Below, piece after piece: positions 50,988-58,688 of a stretch of 64,000 bases of DNA. Source of the DNA: Bacteroidota bacterium (lineage in GTDB: Bacteria; Bacteroidota; Bacteroidia; 2-12-FULL-35-15); the NCBI GenBank assembly GCA_016722565.1, contig JADKIU010000002.1, forward strand, positions 248,001 through 312,000. The letters are read 5' to 3'. The notes below the pieces were generated by a model. That model ran no database searches. It had not been told where the DNA came from and saw only the letters and a program-made list of their open reading frames with translations. The stretch's first letter is position 1. Each line of letters begins with the position of its first letter. A program made the position numbers and the translations under genes.

Positions 50988-52979
50988 ATGCATAAAGTTT
51001 CAGCTGTTTTTTTGTTTTTTATTTTAATTAGTAATTCTGTTTATGGTCAAAAACGGACCAAGGCAGAGCAAAATTCCTTAGATAGCTTAAACGCAATTAC
51101 CTCCAATTCTTCCAATCACGATACGATTATTGCAAATGCCTTGCTTGCTAAAGTAGACTACTATTATTTAACTTATCCTGATTCTGCGATTTTATTTTGT
51201 GAAATGGGGAAAAATATTTTCGAAAAACACAATCATACTAACGGCAAAAGTGGTAGTTATGCCTGGATGGGATATTTGTTGGAGTCGCAAGGTGATATTG
51301 AAGGAGCTTTAGAATATATGTACAGAAGTCTTAAAATCTTTGAGGAAACTAACAATAAAGAAGAGCAAGCAAGTGTCTTAAATAATATTGGTTTTGTTTT
51401 TTATAATCAACACGATTGGGAAAAAAGCTTGGAATATTTTGAAAGCAGTTTACGCATTAAAGAGAAGTTAGGCAATAAGCAGGCTATTGCAATGAGCTAT
51501 AACAATTTGGCTGTTGTATATGTCGATATGGGGAATATGGAGAAATCTTTTTATTATTTATCCAATAGTTTGAAACTGTATAAAGAGATGAATGACAAGC
51601 CAGGAATATCGATGGTTTTGAATAATATAGCAGATAATTATCGGATAAAAGGTGAGTTTGATATTGCTTTAGGTTATCTTCAAAATAGTTTAAAGATAGA
51701 ATTAGAGTTGGGTGATTTGCAAGGTGAAGCTATCAGTTACGAGAATATGGGAAAAATTTATTTTAAGCAAGGTAAAATAGATTTGGCAGAAAAGTTTGCA
51801 TTGCAAAGTCTTAATCTTTCAAAAAAATTAGGATATCCTGACGATATAAAACAAGCAGCTTTATTATTAAGTTCAATATACGAAAAACAAAATAAAGGAA
51901 TAGATGCATTGCAGATGTATCGCCTGTATATAACTATGCGTGATAGTTTGAATAATGGGGAGACTCAAAAAAATGTAGCAAAACAACAAGCAAAATATAA
52001 GTATGAAAAGCTAAAAGCCATTGATGATATAGAAAATGATAAACGATTGGGCATCGAGAAGGAAGCAAAAGAAAAACAACAAGTTATTACAATGGCTATT
52101 TCCATTGGCTTGGCATTCGTATTGGCTTTTTTATTTTTCGTTTTTAATCGCTTAAAAGTTGCACGCAGACAAAAGAAGTTAATCGAACAGCAAAATAGTA
52201 TTGTTGAGTCAGCTAAAAATATGTTGGAATTAAAAAACAAGGAAATAACAGATTCAATTTCATATGCAAAAAGAATTCAAACTGCAATTCTTCCTTCTGA
52301 AAAATTGGTCAAGCAGTATTTGAAAAAATCATTTATTTTATATAAACCTAAAGATATTGTTGCTGGTGATTTTTATTGGTTGGAACATAAAAATGAGTCT
52401 ATTCTATTTGCAGCTGCAGATTGCACTGGTCATGGTGTTCCGGGGGCAATGGTAAGTGTAGTATGCAACAATGCTTTAAACCGTTCGGTGAGAGAACAAG
52501 GCTTAACAGATCCAGGAATGATACTCGATAAAACGAGAGAGCTTGTATTGGAAGAGTTTGAAAAAAGTGATGAAGATGTGAATGACGGAATGGATATAGC
52601 ACTATGTTCTATAATCGGAAATAAACTTTCATACGCTGGAGCTTATAATCCCTTGTGGATAATTCGAAATAACGAATGTATGGAGTGGGGAGCAAACAAG
52701 CAGCCAATTGGAAAATTTGAGAATCAGGAGAAGTTCACAACACACAATGTAGATCTATTACAGGGCGATACAATTTACATCTTTACAGATGGTTTTATTG
52801 ATCAGTTTGGTGGGGAAAAAGGGAAAAAATTTAAGGCAAAGGCATTAAAAGAATTATTGCTTAATGTTCAACACAAGACCATGGAAGAGCAACAAATACT
52901 TATTCAAAATGCATTTGAAAAATGGAAAGAAAATGTAGAACAAATTGATGATGTCTGTTTAATAGGAGTGAGGTTTTAG
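50988..52979 (+). CDS. TPR-repeat membrane protein with SpoIIE/PP2C-type phosphatase domain
   Basis: The ATG at 50988 gives a signal peptide (MHKVSAVFLFFILISNSVYG); a TTG ten codons before is worse. Residues about 45-340 hold six or more TPR units (GDIEGALEYMYRSLKIFEET, HDWEKSLEYFESSLRIKEK, GNMEKSFYYLSNSLKLYKEM, GEFDIALGYLQNSLKIELEL). A single membrane helix lies near 370 (AISIGLAFVLAFLFFVFN) after a coiled coil. The cytoplasmic part is a SpoIIE-like PP2C domain with metal Asp in AGDFYWLEHKNESILFAAAD, CTGHGVPGAMVSVVCNNAL, DDVCLIGVRF. It should sense a partner through periplasmic TPRs and dephosphorylate a cytoplasmic target, often an anti-anti-sigma factor; none is nearby. Confidence 0.9.
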   Translation: MHKVSAVFLFFILISNSVYGQKRTKAEQNSLDSLNAITSNSSNHDTIIANALLAKVDYYYLTYPDSAILFCEMGKNIFEKHNHTNGKSGSYAWMGYLLESQGDIEGALEYMYRSLKIFEETNNKEEQASVLNNIGFVFYNQHDWEKSLEYFESSLRIKEKLGNKQAIAMSYNNLAVVYVDMGNMEKSFYYLSNSLKLYKEMNDKPGISMVLNNIADNYRIKGEFDIALGYLQNSLKIELELGDLQGEAISYENMGKIYFKQGKIDLAEKFALQSLNLSKKLGYPDDIKQAALLLSSIYEKQNKGIDALQMYRLYITMRDSLNNGETQKNVAKQQAKYKYEKLKAIDDIENDKRLGIEKEAKEKQQVITMAISIGLAFVLAFLFFVFNRLKVARRQKKLIEQQNSIVESAKNMLELKNKEITDSISYAKRIQTAILPSEKLVKQYLKKSFILYKPKDIVAGDFYWLEHKNESILFAAADCTGHGVPGAMVSVVCNNALNRSVREQGLTDPGMILDKTRELVLEEFEKSDEDVNDGMDIALCSIIGNKLSYAGAYNPLWIIRNNECMEWGANKQPIGKFENQEKFTTHNVDLLQGDTIYIFTDGFIDQFGGEKGKKFKAKALKELLLNVQHKTMEEQQILIQNAFEKWKENVEQIDDVCLIGVRF

Positions 52980-53088
52980 AAATTTTAAACCAATTATTCT
53001 AGGTAGATATTCCAGCCAATTTATCGCCCTTCACAATTATTTAGAATTTGAATACAAAAGAAATTATTGATAATCAAGGGTTTATGTG

Positions 53089-53114
53089 TGGCGAGATCGG
53101 GAGTTGAACCCGAG
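53089..53114 (-). pseudogene. tRNA-Met 3' remnant, outer copy
   Basis: Bases 53091-53114 match 53434-53457 exactly: acceptor 3' strand and T arm (GGGTTCAACTCCCGATCTCGC on the minus strand, one base off the other copy in the acceptor). A small hairpin TCCG-CCTAGT-CGGA (53115-53128) abuts it, in the place occupied by the junction hairpin in the tRNA-Ser remnants. Confidence 0.75.
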
Positions 53115-53119
53115 TCCGC

Positions 53120-53386
53120 CTAGTCGGATATGAATCTTTCATTCACATTGAAGTGCGCTTTAAACCAGTCTCTTCCTTTCCCAGATTTAAAATAATTTTC
53201 CATATTGATTGCCTGTTCTTTGGTTTCAAAAAACTCAACATGAACAACTTTCCACGGTCTAAATCTAGTAGTAAATCCTTTTTTTCCATTGTTATGCCAA
53301 TGAATTCTAAGTATGAGGTTAGTAGAATAACCAATATAAAAACGTTGCGAACCGAAAGAATATAATATATAGGTTACAAATTCCAT
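53120..53386 (-). CDS. GIY-YIG nuclease domain protein beside tRNA-Met remnants
   Basis: An 88-aa GIY-YIG protein, diverged from the two at the tRNA-Ser locus: MEFVTYILYSFGSQRFYIGY (YIL...YIG signature), LILRIHWHNNGKKGFTTRFR with the Arg and the linker Lys-Gly, VVHVEFFETKEQAINMENYF with the closing Glu, and KSGKGRDWFKAHFNV. The stop codon lies inside a small hairpin adjoining a tRNA 3' remnant. The start is 15 bases after a tRNA-type terminator. So the nuclease gene has the same setting as at tRNA-Ser: terminator, nuclease, tRNA 3' part. Own promoter space is lacking. Confidence 0.88.
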   Translation of the reverse strand: MEFVTYILYSFGSQRFYIGYSTNLILRIHWHNNGKKGFTTRFRPWKVVHVEFFETKEQAINMENYFKSGKGRDWFKAHFNVNERFISD

Positions 53387-53401
53387 TTTCTACTAAAATG
53401 T

Positions 53402-53425
53402 AAAAAGCCCCTAGATGGGGCTTTT
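53402..53425 (-). terminator. tRNA-type terminator between tRNA remnant and GIY-YIG gene
   Basis: AAAAGCCCC / GGGGCTTTT with loop TAGAT; on the minus strand it is followed by TTTTTA and then the nuclease gene. Confidence 0.85.
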
Positions 53426-53431
53426 CCTGTG

Positions 53432-53474
53432 TAGCGAGATCGGGAGTTGAACCCGAGACCTCAGGGTTATGAAT
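53432..53474 (-). pseudogene. tRNA-Met (CAT) 3' half
   Basis: On the minus strand ATTCATAACCCTGAGGTCTC leads into a T arm (TCGGGTTCAACTCCCGA) and acceptor TCTCGCT plus A. It is the 3' half of a CAT-anticodon tRNA starting at the anticodon loop; sequence to its right has no matching 5' half. It is best read as the displaced target half at an integration junction. Confidence 0.75.
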
Positions 53475-53551
53475 ATCGACAATGCATTCAAACCCTTTAA
53501 TAGCAATCATTCCACAAGAAAAACATATCGTTTTTGAGCCTTTAAAAGCGA

Positions 53552-53575
53552 TTTCCTCACTTTGTTTCCTCACTT
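53552..53575. repeat. Paired 11-bp direct repeat at the island edge
   Basis: TTTCCTCACTT occurs at 53552-53562 and again at 53565-53575, period 13. It resembles in layout the paired repeats at the ends of the tRNA-Asp element and may be an integrase arm site. Nothing else is seen between 53475 and 53686. Confidence 0.5.
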
Positions 53576-53686
53576 ATTAGGATTTGTATGAAACCGTAAA
53601 TGTTAGCGTAAGAAAAAAAAATCCAAGATGTAGAATATCTTAGTTTAAGGATTGACCCTAGCAAGGATTATTTTAATTGCTAACAC

Positions 53687-53959
53687 CTAATTTCTTGGGT
53701 AAACACTTGAGAAAGTAGCTTGTATAAGCTGGTTATCAGCATGTGATAACTTTTCACCAACCATTGAGATTATACTTACGTATCTCCCAGTAGTGTGCGT
53801 TACATGATAAGTAACGCTTGCAGAAATTCGGTTAAATAATTCCTTATTTCTTTCAGTTACGATTTTTAGATTCTTTTGAATCTGGGAAAGATAAGTATCT
53901 GAACTATTGTTCCGATTAGTTACATCAACCCCGTTAATCTCAATTTTTACTGTTATCAT
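53687..53959 (-). CDS. Small hypothetical protein
   Basis: 90 aa if started at the ATG at 53959 (MITVKIEINGVDVTNRNNSS); an ATG 13 codons upstream gives an unlikely hydrophobic leader. The start resembles a short beta strand pair, followed by a helix (YLSQIQKNLKIVTERNKELF) and a beta-type segment (ASVTYHVTHTTGRYVSIIS). I do not recognise a family. It is divergent from the operon beginning at 54190 and first in the accessory region after tRNA debris. It could regulate that operon, which is inference from place. Confidence 0.5.
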   Translation of the reverse strand: MITVKIEINGVDVTNRNNSSDTYLSQIQKNLKIVTERNKELFNRISASVTYHVTHTTGRYVSIISMVGEKLSHADNQLIQATFSSVYPRN

Positions 53960-54189
53960 TTGATTTTTATTTAATATATATGCTAAGTTAAGCATCAACT
54001 AGATGGGAAAAGAATTTTTTCGACAAAAATCAATCAACAATAACATGTTAATTAAATACCTTGATTGCTATTTTTCCTAATAGGGTTAATAAACTTAAAG
54101 CTATACAGGAGTAATGTAAATCTCGTTACAATTTATGATTCAGCCTTTTTATGGTTTATCTTTGTATTACAAATTAAAAAATAAAAAAA

Positions 54190-54780
54190 ATGTCGGAAAT
54201 TTTATTTAGCAGAGGTACCATAATGGATTGGACCCAATCAAGAAAAAACCAAATTATTAAAGCAATAGCAGATGATGGTGATAGTATAGCAGATTTAAAG
54301 AACCCTGTACAGTACAAAAAATCTATTATTGACAAATACAGCTTAAGCACCATAGCTGTTGACTTTGATAATGTTGTTGTGAGACCACATTTCAGAGATA
54401 ACCCAAACCATCAATCAGTATGGATTGAATACAAAGTGCCATTTACTGGAGAACAACAACTTCTTTCTGTTAATTCTGGAGCTAGAGTTGCACAAAGGGT
54501 TGATATAGATGCTACGATTGATAATAATGCTTTTTCTTTTGAAACATTTACAGGCTATCACCAGAATTTAACACTACCAGCTGATATAGTACGTAGGATG
54601 AACGCTAATTTAGTTGGAGCTAGGCAATATGTAGAAGCAGAAGTAGCACATGTTAACATTAAAATAGCTGACTTTAATGAAGCTTTAACCGATTTTGTTA
54701 CAGAAACATTTGATGCTAAAGTAACTGCAATTAATGCAAAACGTAAATCTGGTGATGACCTAAATCCATTCAAAAAGTAA
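54190..54780 (+). CDS. Hypothetical protein, first gene of an accessory operon
   Basis: 196 aa, soluble. A mid part reads IAVDFDNVVVRPHFRDN, then IEYKVPFTGEQQLLSV and FETFTGYHQNLTLPADIVRR, and the end is a helix YVEAEVAHVNIKIADFNEAL followed by a basic tail (AINAKRKSGDDLNPFKK). The order of an IPFxG-type strand then FN-L helix reminds me of a family of unnamed accessory-region proteins, but I cannot name it. The gene starts the compact plus-strand operon 54190-56484, and the next gene begins one base after its stop. A defence or mobile-element role is likely from location only. Confidence 0.55.
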   Translation: MSEILFSRGTIMDWTQSRKNQIIKAIADDGDSIADLKNPVQYKKSIIDKYSLSTIAVDFDNVVVRPHFRDNPNHQSVWIEYKVPFTGEQQLLSVNSGARVAQRVDIDATIDNNAFSFETFTGYHQNLTLPADIVRRMNANLVGARQYVEAEVAHVNIKIADFNEALTDFVTETFDAKVTAINAKRKSGDDLNPFKK

Positions 54781-54781
54781 G

Positions 54782-55150
54782 ATGGTAAACAGAAGAAGTA
54801 AAAGTGCCTCATTCATTGGTGCAGTATTAAAACCGCGTCCTAAAACAGAAAAGCAAATATTTGTTGAAGAACGTGCTAAGAAGATTTCTGCACTTAAAAT
54901 AAAGAAAAATAAAAAAGCACTTGAAAAATTTCTTCAGCAAGAAATAGACAGGGTAAATCTTGAATCAGTTGGTCCACCGCCAAAGCAAAAAAATAAAAAA
55001 GCTAAAAAAGGAGAAATTGCTACACCTATGTCGGTTAATGATTTGAATGATTTAAAAATTTACTTTGAAACTGGCAAGCGACCAGATAATAGAAAGGGAT
55101 GGGTATCTAGGTCTGGATGGTCTCCTAAGAAAAAGAAAAAAGACCTGTAA
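54782..55150 (+). CDS. Small basic hypothetical protein
   Basis: 122 aa, strongly basic, beginning MVNRRSKSASFIGAVLKPRP. It has a helix of alternating charge (VEERAKKISALKIKKNKKAL, EKFLQQEIDRV), a Lys-rich stretch (PPPKQKNKKAKKG) and ends KGWVSRSGWSPKKKKKDL. Composition suggests nucleic acid or ribosome binding. I do not know the family. Begins one base after the stop of the previous gene, so it is translationally linked to it. Confidence 0.5.
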   Translation: MVNRRSKSASFIGAVLKPRPKTEKQIFVEERAKKISALKIKKNKKALEKFLQQEIDRVNLESVGPPPKQKNKKAKKGEIATPMSVNDLNDLKIYFETGKRPDNRKGWVSRSGWSPKKKKKDL

Positions 55151-55160
55151 CAATTAGAGA

Positions 55161-55577
55161 ATGGATATATCAAGTTTTTTATTTAATACTGTATTGTTGG
55201 TGTTTAAGGCTAACAGGGATTTTTTTATTCTTTTAGATGAATTTCACAATAAGTTACCACCACAGCATAAGAAAGCTGAAAAATTAAAGACTGACATGCC
55301 ATTCACGGTTGTTAATACAGGTACTATGGAAATAAATATTAGCCAAGCAGAGGTAGATTTATTCCATAAGAAGCTGGAAAACTTCAAGTATCAAAGAATT
55401 TTTTTTAAAAAGAAAGCAATAAAAAGCTATTCCCAAAATCTGCAACGTCATTTATCAACTGCTGGATGGTTGAAGTTTGGACTATCAAATATACAGGCAC
55501 TCTTAGAAGAAGATACCTTTAAAGGGTCTAAGCCTTATGTATTTGGATATAAAGCGGGGCAATGGCTAGGATTTTAA
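55161..55577 (+). CDS. Hypothetical protein of the accessory operon
   Basis: 138 aa, mixed charge. The N-terminus is hydrophobic (MDISSFLFNTVLLVFKANRD, then FFILLDEFHNKLPPQ) without a typical signal cleavage site. A mid segment (MPFTVVNTGTMEINISQAEV) and a helical second half (FHKKLENFKYQRIFFKKKAI, LQRHLSTAGWLKFGLSNIQA) follow. No family recognised. It starts 10 bases after the previous stop, third in the operon. Confidence 0.5.
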   Translation: MDISSFLFNTVLLVFKANRDFFILLDEFHNKLPPQHKKAEKLKTDMPFTVVNTGTMEINISQAEVDLFHKKLENFKYQRIFFKKKAIKSYSQNLQRHLSTAGWLKFGLSNIQALLEEDTFKGSKPYVFGYKAGQWLGF

Positions 55578-55607
55578 TATTTCGTTTAAATACTATTATT
55601 TTATTAT

Positions 55608-56027
55608 ATGTATGTACGTCTTGTATTTGAAAAGGAACTGGTAATACTAAGGGAAACAAGGGAACTGAAAGGATTTAACAAATGGGACCCATACAAAGTG
55701 GGAGAAGTAATTTGCATGTTTGAGACAACCGATGTAGAATCGATTCTTCGAAGATATGGTAGTGCCTGTGCGACTGGAAGGTTTGAAGAAAGAACTAATG
55801 GAATATTGAACTGTTCAATTCTCTTAATAGAACCTCCTTCACTTGAACTTCTGGAAGTAGATAAATCACAGGTCGGCTGGTCAGAGTCTAGAGCTTATTT
55901 GGGAATTATTCCTATTGAGAATATACGAATATTGGGTACTGCAAATTTTAACGCTTCATCCATAGCAATGACAACTTTCCAAAACAATTCATTTATTGTA
56001 TTTAATGAACCGCTTGAAATAGATTAG
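55608..56027 (+). CDS. Hypothetical protein of the accessory operon
   Basis: 139 aa, beta-rich and probably soluble: MYVRLVFEKELVILRETREL, YKVGEVICMFETTDVESILR, GRFEERTNGILNCSILLIEP, then AYLGIIPIENIRILGTANFN and NNSFIVFNEPLEID. I see no catalytic motif. Fourth gene of the operon, 30 bases from the third. Confidence 0.5.
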   Translation: MYVRLVFEKELVILRETRELKGFNKWDPYKVGEVICMFETTDVESILRRYGSACATGRFEERTNGILNCSILLIEPPSLELLEVDKSQVGWSESRAYLGIIPIENIRILGTANFNASSIAMTTFQNNSFIVFNEPLEID

Positions 56028-56031
56028 CTTT

Positions 56032-56121
56032 ATGGATGACATATCAGACTTAGTAAAAAGTTGGTTTAAAGACCGTTTAAAGAGCCCATCAACACAAGTA
56101 TATCAACTAATTAATTCTTAA
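56032..56121 (+). CDS. 29-codon peptide gene or truncated gene start
   Basis: ATG at 56032 to TAA at 56119-56121 reads MDDISDLVKSWFKDRLKSPS and TQVYQLINS. It fits between two genes with gaps of 4 and 3 bases, as operon genes do. The part KSWFKDRLKSP resembles the amphipathic start of some defence-associated membrane proteins, so it could be a stub of such a gene. This is weak evidence. Confidence 0.35.
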   Translation: MDDISDLVKSWFKDRLKSPSTQVYQLINS

Positions 56122-56124
56122 AAC

Positions 56125-56484
56125 ATGCCAATCATTGTTAAGTTCGCCAAGCCTAGTATACAAGGGAAAGACCCTCTTTCTAATGCCATTGTAAAACATT
56201 TTAAATTTGTTAGTCAACAATATTTTGACGGAATCTATATGTTAATAAAAGAAATCTCTCAGCATACTTCTTCTGATTGCGAGAATATTGAAAGCATTAC
56301 TGGTATTAGATTTAAAATAGGTGAAATATTATTTTATCCGAAAAACGGAAACGTTCATATAATCACTCCAGATGGACAACTAGATGGAATCAGACAAATA
56401 GCTGAGACGTATTTTCATTATGTAGATTGTTATAAAGAGTGGGAAGATGATGAGGAAAGTATATTAGTAATTAATCTTGCTTAG
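56125..56484 (+). CDS. Hypothetical protein, last gene of the accessory operon
   Basis: 119 aa, soluble. A beta pair (PIIVKFAKPSIQGKDP) is followed by helix (LSNAIVKHFKFVSQQYFDGI), strands (RFKIGEILFYPKNGNVHIIT, DGQLDGIRQ) and an acidic end (EWEDDEESILVINLA). No known motif. The gene ends 60 bases before the convergent helicase gene, with a hairpin between. Confidence 0.5.
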   Translation: MPIIVKFAKPSIQGKDPLSNAIVKHFKFVSQQYFDGIYMLIKEISQHTSSDCENIESITGIRFKIGEILFYPKNGNVHIITPDGQLDGIRQIAETYFHYVDCYKEWEDDEESILVINLA

Positions 56485-56541
56485 TTAAATCGAATACATT
56501 TTACTTTTAAAGCCCTATTTTGTCTGCCTACTCTCAGACAG

Positions 56542-56567
56542 CCCTAGCATTTTTCGCTAGGGTTTTT
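56542..56567 (+). terminator. Terminator between convergent operons
   Basis: CCCTAGC and GCTAGGG around a 7-base loop ATTTTTC, followed by TTTTTATTTT on the plus strand. It ends the 54190-56484 operon. The helicase stop codon (TAG) lies inside the stem. Confidence 0.75.
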
Positions 56568-58688
56568 ATTTTCTATAGGAGAAATTAAACTCATTAAGGT
56601 CTCAGTATTACTGATATCAAAATACTTTTCCTTCAATAATTCAACTTGAAATTTAAAGGGTAAATAAACTCCCCATTTTGAAAAGTCTAACAATGCTGGA
56701 TTTCCTTGAAGTAGTTCGTGAATGTGTAAATCTATATTTGATATTGGTAGGGTAAGAGTGTTCCATTTTGATATTAATTCTTGCTTTGTGACTTCGATGT
56801 CAAACGCACTGGAATCATCATCTAAGACATTTTTTATCCCAGCTATATTAAAAAGTAATTGAATCGTTCTGTTTGTCTTTGTCCCTGTAAAGGTGAAGAA
56901 TGATAAGTGTTTTTCAGATACTAGCAATGGTCTTTCTGCTTGTAAATTTTGAATATTAAAGACTGAAAAGTCTTTTCTCATTTTTTCTATTTCTTCAAAA
57001 CTTACTTGGTTCAAAACCTCATAATCATTTTTAGAGAAAAGGATTTCGAACATTTTCTCTCGTATTTTTTGATGTATAACTGATTTTCCACCATAAAACA
57101 TAGGCTTTTTACCATCTTTGGTTGCAGAAACTTCAATCTTTTTAGATTTAAAATCTACAAACTTTATTTTCCAAATTTTAGCTGACAATAGAATGTTCGC
57201 ATCTTCTACAATTTGCGGTGAAAAGGGAATTTCGCCAATTGTATTACCAGCATTCACAACTTTAAAATTTTCTTCTGCTTTAAATAAGCTGTAGAACTCC
57301 CGACTATTTACAATTTTCTCTCCTTCAACTCCTATAATAACTTCATGCTGGAGTTTTTCAAGGAAGTCAATTCCTATTAAATGATTAAGTATTTCTTCGA
57401 TTTCTGAAATACTAATCTGGTTAAAAGCAAAATTCTCTTTTAGTTGTTTAGTTAAGTCAGTTAATGGGATACCCGAATGACCTTTTGCAATAGAAAGTGC
57501 TTGATGTAGTAGAATGTCATAAGGCTTTTGCATTGATTGTGGAGGTTCTATAAACCCCTCTTTATACAAAAGCCAACAGGCTAAGGATTGCAATAAACTC
57601 CATTGATTTGTTGCGTACAAGAATAGATTACTACTTTCTCCGTCCTTACGCCCACTTCTGCCAACTCTCTGGATTAACGATGCTATACTATGTGTTGCAT
57701 CAATTTGAACTACTTCATCTACAGTACCAATATCAATTCCTAATTCTAATGTAGAGGTACAAGTGATACAAAAATTCTGTCGATTATTATTTTTCGCAAA
57801 ATATTCTACGTATTCTCTAACTTCTCTATCCACTGATGAATGATGGGAAAAGTAATTCGGATGACCTTTGACTTTATCAGAAATTTTTCGAAGCTTTACC
57901 GCCACTTCCTCTGCTCGCCCTCTGCTGTTCGGGAAAATTAAAACTTTGTTGTCTTTAGTCTCAAGATATAAATCCTTTAATAGTTCTAATGGCAATTCTT
58001 CTGTTTCATTTTTGAAATATCTAAATTGAGCATTGATGTCTTTTGCTGTCCTATCAAGCAATACTGTAGTCTTCAACTCATTTCCTGTAAACTTCTTTGC
58101 TTCATTATAATCGCCAATTGTAGCTGATAAGCCAACAATATTGAAAGGTTTGACATTTACATTTTGAATTCTAGACAAAATTGATTTTAGCTGAACGCCT
58201 CTGTCTGTGCCAATAAAGGAATGAATCTCATCAATCACTACATATTTTAAATTTGAAAAGAGATGCTTAATGTTAAACGGCTTATTGACAAACATAGCCT
58301 CCAAAGATTCTGGAGTAATCAGAACAATCCCATGAGGCTCCTTTAATATTTTGTCTTTAAGGGTCTTATTAGCCTCACCATGCCACTTTGTGACTGTAAC
58401 GTCTAAATACTTGCAAAGCTCTTCAATACGATAAAATTGGTCGTTAATTAAGGCTATAAGGGGAGAGATGTACAATACTTGTATTCCCCTCTCACTAAAA
58501 TCAACTTTTGACAGAATCGGAAGAAATGCAGCTTCGGTTTTACCAGATGCTGTTCTGGAGGCTAAAATGTAGTTATCATCGGTTGTAAGAATTTTTGAAA
58601 TAGCGACAGTTTGAATTGGTCGCAACTGCTCCCAACGCTTATCACGAATATATTTTCGTATTGGTTCTGAAAGTAAATCAAATGACAT
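56544..58688 (-). CDS. Lhr-like DEAD/DEAH helicase of the TerB-BrxD-like cluster
   Basis: 714 aa, superfamily 2 helicase. Motifs seen: Q-like LRPIQTVAISKIL, I in ASRTASGKTEAAFLPIL (Walker A), Ia ISPLIALINDQFYR, Ib ITPESLEAMFVN, II VVIDEIHSF (DEIH), III VGLSATIGD, IV KVLIFPNSRGRAEEV, V TLELGIDIGTVDEVVQID, VI IQRVGRSGRKDG. The wording ISPLIALINDQ and SRGRAEEVA fits the Lhr/BrxHII group. The C-terminal 300 residues are of unknown fold. Its start overlaps the stop of the ATPase gene (TAATG), so these are coupled. In defence clusters such helicases work with BrxD-like ATPases on invading DNA. Confidence 0.82.
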   Translation of the reverse strand: MSFDLLSEPIRKYIRDKRWEQLRPIQTVAISKILTTDDNYILASRTASGKTEAAFLPILSKVDFSERGIQVLYISPLIALINDQFYRIEELCKYLDVTVTKWHGEANKTLKDKILKEPHGIVLITPESLEAMFVNKPFNIKHLFSNLKYVVIDEIHSFIGTDRGVQLKSILSRIQNVNVKPFNIVGLSATIGDYNEAKKFTGNELKTTVLLDRTAKDINAQFRYFKNETEELPLELLKDLYLETKDNKVLIFPNSRGRAEEVAVKLRKISDKVKGHPNYFSHHSSVDREVREYVEYFAKNNNRQNFCITCTSTLELGIDIGTVDEVVQIDATHSIASLIQRVGRSGRKDGESSNLFLYATNQWSLLQSLACWLLYKEGFIEPPQSMQKPYDILLHQALSIAKGHSGIPLTDLTKQLKENFAFNQISISEIEEILNHLIGIDFLEKLQHEVIIGVEGEKIVNSREFYSLFKAEENFKVVNAGNTIGEIPFSPQIVEDANILLSAKIWKIKFVDFKSKKIEVSATKDGKKPMFYGGKSVIHQKIREKMFEILFSKNDYEVLNQVSFEEIEKMRKDFSVFNIQNLQAERPLLVSEKHLSFFTFTGTKTNRTIQLLFNIAGIKNVLDDDSSAFDIEVTKQELISKWNTLTLPISNIDLHIHELLQGNPALLDFSKWGVYLPFKFQVELLKEKYFDISNTETLMSLISPIENKNPSEKC

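Noticed and set aside
53319..53573. Minus-strand frame of 84 aa with NPEVSGSTPDLAT
   Set aside because: It runs through the tRNA-Met half and the terminator; no coding character outside the tRNA.
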